Assembly (NCBI GenBank): GCA_019242475.1
Contig: JAFAVK010000115.1
Coordinates: forward strand, 1 to 34,288
Direction of reading: 5' to 3'
Source: Acidobacteriota bacterium
Lineage (GTDB): Bacteria > Acidobacteriota > Blastocatellia > Pyrinomonadales > Pyrinomonadaceae
Length of the DNA stretch: 34,288 nucleotides
The notes below the pieces were generated by a model that searched no databases, was not told the DNA's origin, and saw nothing but the letters and a program-made list of their open reading frames with translations. The translations under genes and the position numbers were made by a program. Of this stretch, positions 7,408 to 13,900 are shown one piece after another; within the stretch, counting starts at the first letter, position 1, and each line of letters starts with the position of its first letter.

Positions 7408-9422
7408 TACGTGGAGGGCGGGAAGGCCAGGCGCAGGTCGCTGTCCTTCTCGGGCTTCTCGGGGATGGGCTGCTGGCGGTGTTCGAGCACCTTGACGTAG
7501 GCGTCCCACGCGATGTCGTAGACGCGGTCGCCCACCTGGTACCTTTGCAGCACCTTCTGCATCCCCTTCTTAATCAACTGCGGCTCGGCCGTCTCGCCGA
7601 CGAAGTCGAAAAGCTCCATCCACCCGACCACCTCGTCGGGGTGGGTCGAGTCGGGGATGGGGTAGAGCTGCGAGGCCGAGATCGGGACGGCGCAGCCGCC
7701 GAAGCTCGCGCACTTGTTGTCCGAGGGCGCGCTGTAGAGCGGCTTGGTGGCCTGCACCTTGAGCGTCGGCTGGAGGTGGTCGAGCAAGACCTTGTGGCCG
7801 CACTGCTGGCTCTGCCCCTGTATCTGGACGAAGCCGCAGCCGCCCTCGGCCTTGCAGGTGTTCGAGCCGCGGCACGAGTGGAAGACCTCGACCTGCGCGC
7901 ACGAGTCTTTGCGGTCGCCGCTCAGCTCCAACCCCTGGCAGGCGTGGTACAGCTCGCCCGTCGTCTTGGCCTTGATGCCGGCCGTGATGTCGGGGTAGCG
8001 GCCGAAGACGGCCCAGCAGATCGAGACGCGGTCGCCCGAGCCGTACATCGACGGGCTGGGGAAGCCGGTCGTCTCGTCCGTCCAGAAGCCTTTGAGGACG
8101 CGCGTGATGCCGGCGATGGAGCCGGCGGCCGCCTGGCTGAAGGTCTGGTAGTTGCCCCCCGAGGGGTCGTCGGCCTTCAGGTTATTGAGCGCGGCGGCCA
8201 CGGCGTCGGCCGGCGGCAGGTTCCACTTGTTGGCCTTGTAGTCCTCCTCGTTCGTCATCAGCAACTCGGGCGTCCACTTGTTCCCCGCGGCGTGCCACTG
8301 ATCCCAGGTGACGACGCCGCCCGCCTTCAACAACTCGTCGATGGCGAGGAAGCGGTCGTGGTGGTCGAGCCCGCCGTTCTGGCTCCGCGAGACGGTCTGG
8401 CCCGAGGGGTTGTTGGGGTCGCCCTTGTCCGTGTAGCTCGGGTAGTCGAAGTCGAGCGCCCCCTCGTCCGGCCGGAAGTCCCCCTCGACCGGCGCGTAAC
8501 GCAAGAGCGCCGGCCGGCGCTCCCTGATCCACTCGGCCACGCCCTCGCCCTCGCCCTGGTCGGTGATGGCGTTGATCATGTTGAGGATGTTCTCCAACGC
8601 GCTCTGGACGGTGGCTTCGCCGGAGGCCATGGTGGGCATCTTGGGGTACTCGGGCTTGTGGTAGCTGCTGGCGGCGTTGAAGAGGTCGCGCTCCAGCGTC
8701 CCGCGGTTGAAGACGTACTGGAAGAGGCTCGTCTTGTCTTTGTACTCGATCTCGATGTACTGCCAGAGGCACTTGTACATGTGGCCGATGGTGCCGAACA
8801 TCGGGAGGTCTTGCCCCGGCTTCCAGTTCTCGAACGGGACTTTGGGGAAGTATTCGCCGGCCTTGTCCGGGTCGATGATCTTGAGCGCGTCCTTCTCGTT
8901 CTGCTCGATGGCGAGGAAAAGGCCGTTCTGCTCGGGCGTGAGCGCGTCGAGCTTGACCTTGATCTTTTTGTAGTCCCCGACGGTGTCCTGGAAGTCGAGG
9001 ATGTGCGGGAGCTTCGTGTTGTCGGGGCCGTAGCAGACCCAGCCGTAGTTCTCGTTGACGAGCGCCGGGCTGTTGTAGCTCGGCATGACGCCGAGCGCCT
9101 TGGCGATGTTCGAGGCGAGTTGCAGGTGCAGCATCTCGTCGATGAAGACGCTGAAGAAGTGGTTGAACGCCTGCGCGTTCGCGCTGTCCGAAGGGGCGCG
9201 CGAGGGGGCCGCGCCCGGCCACAGCCGCCCGCGGTAGAAGTCGTTCCCCTTGCTCGTAATCTGGTGCATCCCCTGGATCGAGTACATCGAGACCATGTAG
9301 AGGGGCAGCGTGAACAGCTCGACATCGACGGCGGCCTGGGCGATGGCTTGCAGGGCGGCCTTGTCGGTCTCCTTGTTGGAGGGGTCGCGGTCTTTCAGCT
9401 CCGGGCGTTGAAAAGTTTCCAT
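7407..9422 (-). CDS. Ferritin-like protein with bufferin-like Cys-rich C-terminal region; probable MNIO substrate
   Basis: A 671-aa protein. The N-terminal third resembles the ferritin-like domain of the VioB/iminophenyl-pyruvate dimer synthase type: DVELFTLPLYMVSMYSIQG carries Glu35 and FIDEMLHLQLASNIAKALG carries Glu96 and His99, plausible diiron ligands. The middle is unrecognised. From 495 to 577 Cys becomes frequent (495, 508, 517, 523, 529, 541, 571, 577), with a C-x-G..SGDRKDSCA..HSCRGSNTCKAEGGCG layout. From memory this resembles the Cys core of DUF2282 bufferins and the C-x-G-x-N-x-CK motif of other MNIO-linked peptides. No signal peptide is seen. An in-frame TTG at 9458 would add 12 residues, but ATG 9422 has GAAGGA at a five-base spacing. 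It is first in a three-gene unit and overlaps the MNIO start by one base. Being a modified substrate is inference. Confidence 0.85.
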   Translation of the reverse strand: METFQRPELKDRDPSNKETDKAALQAIAQAAVDVELFTLPLYMVSMYSIQGMHQITSKGNDFYRGRLWPGAAPSRAPSDSANAQAFNHFFSVFIDEMLHLQLASNIAKALGVMPSYNSPALVNENYGWVCYGPDNTKLPHILDFQDTVGDYKKIKVKLDALTPEQNGLFLAIEQNEKDALKIIDPDKAGEYFPKVPFENWKPGQDLPMFGTIGHMYKCLWQYIEIEYKDKTSLFQYVFNRGTLERDLFNAASSYHKPEYPKMPTMASGEATVQSALENILNMINAITDQGEGEGVAEWIRERRPALLRYAPVEGDFRPDEGALDFDYPSYTDKGDPNNPSGQTVSRSQNGGLDHHDRFLAIDELLKAGGVVTWDQWHAAGNKWTPELLMTNEEDYKANKWNLPPADAVAAALNNLKADDPSGGNYQTFSQAAAGSIAGITRVLKGFWTDETTGFPSPSMYGSGDRVSICWAVFGRYPDITAGIKAKTTGELYHACQGLELSGDRKDSCAQVEVFHSCRGSNTCKAEGGCGFVQIQGQSQQCGHKVLLDHLQPTLKVQATKPLYSAPSDNKCASFGGCAVPISASQLYPIPDSTHPDEVVGWMELFDFVGETAEPQLIKKGMQKVLQRYQVGDRVYDIAWDAYVKVLEHRQQPIPEKPEKDSDLRLAFPPST

Positions 9423-9427
9423 ATTTG

Positions 9428-9433
9428 TCCTTC
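9428..9433 (-). promoter_or_regulatory. Shine-Dalgarno fixing the start of the ferritin-like gene
   Basis: On the minus strand GAAGGA lies five bases before ATG 9422. It argues against the upstream in-frame TTG at 9458. Confidence 0.7.
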
Positions 9434-9502
9434 TGACCTCCGGCCGAGGTAAGAGCAAAGTGCGTCAGACTGCTGGTGTTGTTTCGCGAATTCAGACCCG
9501 GT

Positions 9503-9634
9503 TCAGGGCCACGGGCGAGTGGTGCATCGCGCGGATGATACTTCCGCAACTTTTGAAAGGCAAGAACTTTGTCTCGGCTGCAAGGGGATTGGCGGGGGCG
9601 GCGACGCTTTCCGCATCCGGGCGTGCGATTTCAT
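9503..9634 (-). CDS. Possible small ORF (43 aa) upstream of the MNIO cluster
   Basis: The 327-base gap 9423-9749 contains, on the minus strand, an ATG at 9634 with a full AAGGAG six bases upstream and a 43-aa frame starting MKSHARMRK, containing a run of four prolines and two Cys (SSCLSK, ARCTTRPWP). It ends 80 bases before the ferritin-like start. The ribosome-binding site is good, but about a third of its codons end in A or T, unlike the strongly G/C-ending neighbours, so it may be a leader or no gene at all. I recognise no family. A second MNIO precursor is only a remote possibility. Confidence 0.25.
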   Translation of the reverse strand: MKSHARMRKASPPPPIPLQPRQSSCLSKVAEVSSARCTTRPWP

Positions 9635-9749
9635 GAATTTCTCCTTAACCTTTGACAGTTTCACGAGACATTCGCGACGCTGGCGAAGACTTGGGTTAAT
9701 ACAAAAGGGCACGGCGCGCTGTCGCCCCTCGCAGCGCCCGCAGCCTGCC

Positions 9750-10310
9750 ATGAGAGAGTTTTCGATGTTCGACCAGGCCGTGGCCTTTGCCGGCGCGACG
9801 GTCGAAGACCTCGGCACGGTCACGCACGTCTCGCGGCGCGACTTCGACGAGCGCGCGACCTTCCGCTTCCGCGCGCAGGTGCCCGCCCTCGAATACCTTT
9901 CGCTGCTCATCGAGAACGCCGTCCTGCTGCGCACGCATCGCGGCGGGAGGCTCTACGCCGGCTTCGAGCTACTCTCAAGGATGGAGCCGGTCGTTGACCG
10001 CTACATGCGCATCAGCGACGTGTCCGAGCGCGTCTACGTCTTCGGCGAGCCGGACTGGAAGCCACCCCGCCACCCCAACATGCGCGTCATCGAGATCAAC
10101 CACGTGACGCGCCTCGCGCGCGAGTGGTTCGTCGTCGCCGACTCGCCGGCCCTGCGCGTCGCCCTCGTCGGCTTCGACGAGGAGGGCTTCGACGCCCGCG
10201 CCGTCCCCGAGGAGCGCACCTTCTCGGCCCTCAAGACGCACGACCCGGCGGTCGTCCGCCGCCTCGCCGCCGCCGCCGAGAGTCTGATTGACGATTCACT
10301 CGGCGGCTAA
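9750..10310 (+). CDS. Stand-alone DICT-domain sensory protein
   Basis: About 186 aa starting MREFSMFDQAVAFAGATVEDLG. It resembles the DICT domain, a sensory module usually fused to GGDEF, EAL or two-component proteins and proposed to sense light or a redox or photo-ligand. Supporting features are the YLSLLIENAVLLRTHRGGRLYAGFE core, the RYMRISDVSERVYVFG segment, the LAREWFVVADSPALRVALVGFD strand pair and a final FSALKTHDPAVVRRLAAAAE helix. No output domain is attached and both neighbours are unrelated in strand or function, so its partner is unknown. The frame is open to 9519, but the upstream part has no domain-like sequence; ATG 9750 precedes the conserved region. No strong Shine-Dalgarno is visible, so the start is uncertain. 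Confidence 0.7.
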   Translation: MREFSMFDQAVAFAGATVEDLGTVTHVSRRDFDERATFRFRAQVPALEYLSLLIENAVLLRTHRGGRLYAGFELLSRMEPVVDRYMRISDVSERVYVFGEPDWKPPRHPNMRVIEINHVTRLAREWFVVADSPALRVALVGFDEEGFDARAVPEERTFSALKTHDPAVVRRLAAAAESLIDDSLGG

Positions 10311-10316
10311 CACGAA

Positions 10317-10354
10317 GAGGCGGAAGCCCTCCCTCACGGTCGGGCTTCCGCCTC
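10317..10354 (+). terminator. Strong hairpin after the DICT gene
   Basis: A perfect 13-bp stem, GAGGCGGAAGCCC (10317-10329) with GGGCTTCCGCCTC (10342-10354), and a 12-base loop, starting seven bases after the stop codon. There is no T-run after it (AACTCGCC), so it may terminate weakly or protect the mRNA 3' end. Confidence 0.6.
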
Positions 10355-10420
10355 AACTCGCCGCTTCCGACCCTTCGTGCTAAAGTTAAAGCCGCTCAAC
10401 GAACAACCCGGGACAGCATA

Positions 10421-10459
10421 GATGAAGGACGAGAGGCAGCATGCTTCTCATCATTCATC
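10421..10459 (+). repeat. GATGAATGA-type hairpin in the pta leader
   Basis: GATGAAGGACGAGA (10421-10434) pairs at 12 of 14 positions with TCTCATCATTCATC (10446-10459). It is the same word family as the 487-570 repeat. It ends 18 bases before the pta start codon, so a folded form could affect translation initiation. Confidence 0.55.
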
Positions 10460-10477
10460 ACCCGTCAGTTTCTTCTT

Positions 10478-11485
10478 ATGTCGATACTCGAACGCATCCG
10501 CCAGCGCGCGTCCGCAGACCCGCAGCACATCGTCCTGCCGGAGGGCGACGACCCGCGCACGGTCGTCGCCGCCTCGATTGTCGCGCGCGAGCGCATCGCG
10601 CGCGTGACCGTGCTCGGCGACGAGGAGAAGGTGCGGGCGCACGCGCGCGCGGCCGGCGCCGACCTCGGCGGCGTGGGCGTCCTCGACCACACGCGCGCCG
10701 CCGACTTCGAGCGCGTCGCCGCCTTCTACCACGAGCTGCGCAAGGCGAAGGGCATGATGCCCGACGAGGCGCGCATCGCCGTGCGCGACCCGCTCTACTA
10801 CGGCAACCTGCTCGTGCGCGAGGGCAAGGCCGACGGGTCGGTCGCGGGCGCGACGAATACGACCGCGCACACCGTCCGCGCCGCGCTCCACTGCATCGGC
10901 ATGCGGGCCGGCTTGCGTGTCGTCAGCAGCTTCTTCGTGATGGTTCTGCCCGACCCGGCCTTCGGCGCGAACGGCGCGCTCATCTACGCCGACTGCGGCG
11001 TCGTCATCGAGCCCTCGGCCGCCGAGCTGGCCGAGATCGCCATCGCCTCGGCCGACTCCTGCCGCGCGCTCCTCGAAGCCGCGCCGCGCGTCGCCATGCT
11101 CTCCTTCTCGACCAAGGGCAGCGCGAAGCATCAACTGATTGACAAAGTCGTCGAGGCGACGCGCACCGTGCGTGCGCGCCAGCCCGAGCTTGAGATCGAC
11201 GGCGAGCTTCAAGCCGACGCCGCGCTCGTCCCCAGGGTCGGCGAGTCGAAGGCGCCCGGCTCAAGCGTCGCGGGCCGCGCCAACGTGCTCATCTTCCCAG
11301 ACCTCCAGGCGGGCAACATCGCTTACAAGCTGACCGAAAGGCTCGGCGGCGCGACCGCCATCGGCCCGATTCTTCAAGGGCTGGACAAGCCCGCCAACGA
11401 CCTCTCCCGCGGCTGCAAAGCCGAAGACATCGTGGACGCCGTCGCCATCACCGCCGTCCAGGCGCAGGCGAGGAAAGGAAAGTGA
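10478..11485 (+). CDS. pta: Phosphate acetyltransferase
   Basis: A 335-aa short-form Pta (catalytic PTA_PTB domain only, without the N-terminal DRTGG or P-loop domains of the long form). It interconverts acetyl-CoA plus phosphate and acetyl phosphate plus CoA in the cytoplasm. Diagnostic stretches are IVLPEGDDPRT near the N-terminus, RDPLYYGNLLVREGKADG, SVAGATNTTAHTVRAAL, MLSFSTKGSAKH, and the C-terminal AGRANVLIFPDLQAGNIAYK, AIGPILQGLDKPANDLSRGC. Some Ala/Gly-rich MurNAc or butyryl paralogues exist in this superfamily, but these motifs fit acetyl-specific Pta. No ackA is in the window. ATG 10478 gives the standard MSILERIRQRA start; no strong Shine-Dalgarno is seen. Its TGA overlaps the start of the KOW gene, indicating an operon. 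Confidence 0.92.
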   Translation: MSILERIRQRASADPQHIVLPEGDDPRTVVAASIVARERIARVTVLGDEEKVRAHARAAGADLGGVGVLDHTRAADFERVAAFYHELRKAKGMMPDEARIAVRDPLYYGNLLVREGKADGSVAGATNTTAHTVRAALHCIGMRAGLRVVSSFFVMVLPDPAFGANGALIYADCGVVIEPSAAELAEIAIASADSCRALLEAAPRVAMLSFSTKGSAKHQLIDKVVEATRTVRARQPELEIDGELQADAALVPRVGESKAPGSSVAGRANVLIFPDLQAGNIAYKLTERLGGATAIGPILQGLDKPANDLSRGCKAEDIVDAVAITAVQAQARKGK

Positions 11486-11724
11486 TGTCGGACGAACAGA
11501 AACAACTCTTCCGCGAGTGGCCGGAGCGTAGGCGCATGCCGCAGACGTTCAAACTAGGCGACATGGTGCGCATCAAGACGGGTACCTTCGCGGCTTTCAC
11601 GGGGCGCATCGAGGGCATTAATCAGGCGAAGCGGCTGCTCAAGGTGCGCGTTGAAATCTTCGGCCGCGAGACGCCCTTGAAGCTCGGCTACGCTGATGTC
11701 GAGACAATTTCCTTCAGTGATTGA
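11485..11724 (+). CDS. Stand-alone KOW-domain protein (NusG C-terminal-like)
   Basis: A 79-aa protein consisting almost entirely of a KOW domain. FKLGDMVRIKTGTFAAFTGRIEGI followed by LLKVRVEIFGRETPLKLGYADVE matches the C-terminal domain of NusG closely (GD.VR...G.FA.F.G..E and V.IFGRETP..L....VE). The NusG NGN domain that binds RNA polymerase is missing, and there is no room for it because the start overlaps the pta stop (TGATG). AGGAAAGGAAAG just upstream gives a good ribosome-binding site; a GTG three bases earlier is the alternative start. In NusG this domain binds NusE/S10 or Rho, so a competitor or ribosome-linked role is conceivable, but that is inference. Confidence 0.8.
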   Translation: MSDEQKQLFREWPERRRMPQTFKLGDMVRIKTGTFAAFTGRIEGINQAKRLLKVRVEIFGRETPLKLGYADVETISFSD

Positions 11725-12571
11725 AGACCTGTTCAAGACGCGGAAGCCGGTCGTCGGCGTCATCCACGTCGGCGCGCTGCCGGGCACGCCCGCGTCTGCG
11801 CTCTCGGTCGATGAGTTGATTGAACTCGCCGTGCGCGAGGCCGCCCGCTACCGCGACGGCGGCGTGGACGGCCTGATGGTCGAGAACATGCACGACGTGC
11901 CTTACCTGCGCGGCGGGGTCGGGCCGGAGATCGTCGCGGCGATGGCGGTCGTCGCGCGCGCGGTGAAGGCGGAGGCAGGGCTTCCCGTCGGCGTGCAGAT
12001 TCTCGCGGGCGCGAACCTGGAATCAATCGCCGTCGCGCACGCCGCCGGGCTCGACTACGTGCGCGTCGAGGCGTACGCGTTCGCGCACGTCGCCGACGAA
12101 GGCTTGATTCAGTCTTCGGCCGCCGAGCTTCTGCGCTTCCGAAGAAAGATCGGCGCGGAGGGCGTGCGCGTCTGGGCCGACGTAAAGAAGAAGCACTCGT
12201 CGCACGCCATCACGGCGGACGTTTCTCTGGGCGAGACGTGCGCGGCCGTCGAGTTCATGCGCGGCGACGCGGTCATCGTCTCGGGGAGTGCGACGGGCGA
12301 GCCGCCGCGCGCGGCTGATGTTAAAGAGGCCGGGTTGCACTGCCGCCTCCCCGTGCTCCTCGGCTCGGGCGTGACACCTGAGAACGTCGCGGAGTTCTTC
12401 GACGCGGCCGACGGCTTCATCGTCGGCTCGTACTTTAAGGAGGGCGGCCTCTGGTCGAACACGGTTGATGCGGCCCGCGTCCGAAGGATGGTCGAGGCCG
12501 TGCGCGAACTCGGCACGGGCGAACTTGGCGGGGTTCGCGGAGCATCACAACCAGCGGCCACCGAAATTTAG
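11696..12571 (+). CDS. BtpA/SgcQ-family TIM-barrel protein
   Basis: A 291-aa protein of the BtpA family (BtpA was linked to photosystem I accumulation in cyanobacteria; SgcQ is an E. coli paralogue of unknown activity). Family signatures are KPVVGVIHVGALPGTP near the N-terminus, DGGVDGLMVENMHDVPY, LPVGVQILAGANLESIAVAHAAGLDYVRVEAY, VWADVKKKHSSHAI, VIVSGSATGEPP, PVLLGSGVTPENV and DGFIVGSYFKEGGLW, arranged as beta-alpha units of a barrel with a phosphate-binding end. The substrate is unknown. ATG 11696 overlaps the KOW gene by 29 bases; GTG 11717 (overlap 8) is an alternative start that removes only seven weakly conserved residues. Being in a pta-led operon does not by itself tell the role. Confidence 0.85.
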   Translation: MSRQFPSVIEDLFKTRKPVVGVIHVGALPGTPASALSVDELIELAVREAARYRDGGVDGLMVENMHDVPYLRGGVGPEIVAAMAVVARAVKAEAGLPVGVQILAGANLESIAVAHAAGLDYVRVEAYAFAHVADEGLIQSSAAELLRFRRKIGAEGVRVWADVKKKHSSHAITADVSLGETCAAVEFMRGDAVIVSGSATGEPPRAADVKEAGLHCRLPVLLGSGVTPENVAEFFDAADGFIVGSYFKEGGLWSNTVDAARVRRMVEAVRELGTGELGGVRGASQPAATEI

Positions 12572-12590
12572 TTTCGCCCGAGGAGTCAGA

Positions 12591-13757
12591 ATGTCCTTAC
12601 GCCGCCTGCCGAACCTGCTTACGAGTGCGCTCTTCGTGCTCCTGCTCGCCGCGCCGCTGTGCGCGCAGAGCGGGGTGCGCCCGCGCCCGACGCCGAAGCC
12701 CGACGAGGACGAGGAGGCCGAGAGCGTCTACACAGAGGAGGTGCGCATCCCCGTCTTCGCCTTCGACGAGAAGGGGAACTTCGACGCCGCGCTCTCCTCG
12801 GACGACGTGCTCGTCGTCGAGGACGACGTGCCGCAGCAGGTCAAGAGCGTGCGGCGCACGCCCGCCTCCGTCGTGCTCCTTCTGGGGACGGACTGGGACT
12901 TAGACCCCATCGTGCGCGCCAACACGACGCGCGACGTGGCGCTCTCCGTCATCCGCAACCTGCGCGAGGGCGACAGCCTCGCCGTCGTCCAGTACAACGG
13001 CAAGGTGGACACGCTGCAAGGCTGGACGGGCGACAAGCTCGAAGCCGTCCGCGCCGTGCGGACGAAGCTCGCCTCGGGCGAGGGCTCGAACATGTCGCGG
13101 GGCATCCGGCGCGCCGTCGAGATGCTCTCGGAGCGGCCGGTCGGCAACCGCCACCTCGTCATCATCACCGACGGCATCGACACGGCGAATTCGAGGGATT
13201 ACGACGACGCCACGCGCCGCCTCGTCGCCTCGCAGACGACGCTGCACGTCATCAGCTACAACGAGGTCGCGCGCGAGGCGATGAAGCAGCCCTGGTGGAA
13301 GACGCCGCCCGAGAAGCCGGGCGCGGCGCAGACGGCCGCCGACCAGGCGACGGTCGGCATCGACCCGACGCGCCCGCCCGGGATGCGCGGCCCCGGCATC
13401 AACCCCCACGACGTTAATTCCGGCGTCACCTTCGACCCCGCGCTGCGCCGCCGCCGCAAGGAGGCCGAGCACGAGATGGAGCGCGGCCAGGCGCGCCTGA
13501 AGACGCTGACCGAGGAGACCGGCGGGCGCCTGCGCCAGCCCGACTCTGAAGAAGGGATGTCGGTCGAGGCCGCCGCGGCCGCGCGCGAGATCGACTCGCA
13601 GTACGTCATCACCTACAGCCCCAAGCGCCCGCTCCGCAGGGCCGCCCCGACCGAGTTCCGACGCATCCACGTTGGCGCCCGCCGCCAGGGCCTCACCCTC
13701 CGCGCCCGCACCGGCTACGTTGTCGGCACCATGCGGCAACCGGAGGGGAAGAAGTAG
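12591..13757 (+). CDS. Secreted VWFA-related protein of the Acidobacteria type
   Basis: A 388-aa exported protein. Residues 1-25 are a signal peptide (LLTSALFVLLLAAPLCAQ). After an acidic linker comes RIPVFAFDEKGNFDAALSSDDVLVVEDDVPQQV, the short Ig-like lead-in typical of the 'VWFA-related Acidobacterial domain' family, and then a VWA fold from about 92 to 370 with LVIITDGIDTAN (TDG motif, residues 193-195). The usual metal-site motif DxSxS is replaced by GTDWD (100-104), so metal-dependent adhesion is doubtful. The C-terminus (YVITYSPKRP, RRIHVGARRQGLTLRARTGYV) is the family's closing strand. AGGAG five bases before ATG 12591 fixes the start; the frame extends upstream into btpA but without support. 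It is 19 bases after btpA, so probably the last gene of the pta operon. Function unknown. Confidence 0.88.
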   Translation: MSLRRLPNLLTSALFVLLLAAPLCAQSGVRPRPTPKPDEDEEAESVYTEEVRIPVFAFDEKGNFDAALSSDDVLVVEDDVPQQVKSVRRTPASVVLLLGTDWDLDPIVRANTTRDVALSVIRNLREGDSLAVVQYNGKVDTLQGWTGDKLEAVRAVRTKLASGEGSNMSRGIRRAVEMLSERPVGNRHLVIITDGIDTANSRDYDDATRRLVASQTTLHVISYNEVAREAMKQPWWKTPPEKPGAAQTAADQATVGIDPTRPPGMRGPGINPHDVNSGVTFDPALRRRRKEAEHEMERGQARLKTLTEETGGRLRQPDSEEGMSVEAAAAAREIDSQYVITYSPKRPLRRAAPTEFRRIHVGARRQGLTLRARTGYVVGTMRQPEGKK

Positions 13758-13894
13758 GCAGTAGGCAGTTAAGACAAAAGAATCTTAAAAGACGGAGGCG
13801 GCGAGTCATGATGCCCGCCGCCTCCGTTCGTTGAGACCTGTTTCGTTAAAATCTTCCTGGCTTAACTGCCTACTGCCATCTGCCTACTGCCTAC
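13754..13894. repeat. Nested inverted repeat with GGCAGTA tandem words between convergent genes
   Basis: Starting at the VWFA-gene stop codon, GTAGGCAGTAGGCAGTTAAG (13754-13773) is complementary to CTTAACTGCCTACTGCC (13861-13877). That arm is followed by a second TGCCTACTGCCTAC copy, to 13894. Inside lies a second hairpin (13792-13827). The element fills the space between two convergent stop codons and resembles the short tandemly repeated repetitive sequences known from cyanobacteria, by type rather than by sequence. Confidence 0.7.
13792..13827 (+). terminator. Inner GC hairpin, likely bidirectional terminator
   Basis: ACGGAGGCGGCG (13792-13803) pairs perfectly with CGCCGCCTCCGT (13816-13827) over a 12-base loop. 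It lies between the VWFA gene (+) and the HD-GYP gene (-). T-rich sequence follows after about 14 bases, so termination strength is uncertain. Confidence 0.6.
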
Positions 13895-13900
13895 TTCTTT

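Noticed and set aside
7479..9452. 657-codon plus-strand frame opposite the ferritin-like gene
   Set aside because: Antisense shadow rich in Val/Leu/Asp/Arg without any domain; the minus-strand gene has a Shine-Dalgarno, recognisable domains and coupled neighbours.
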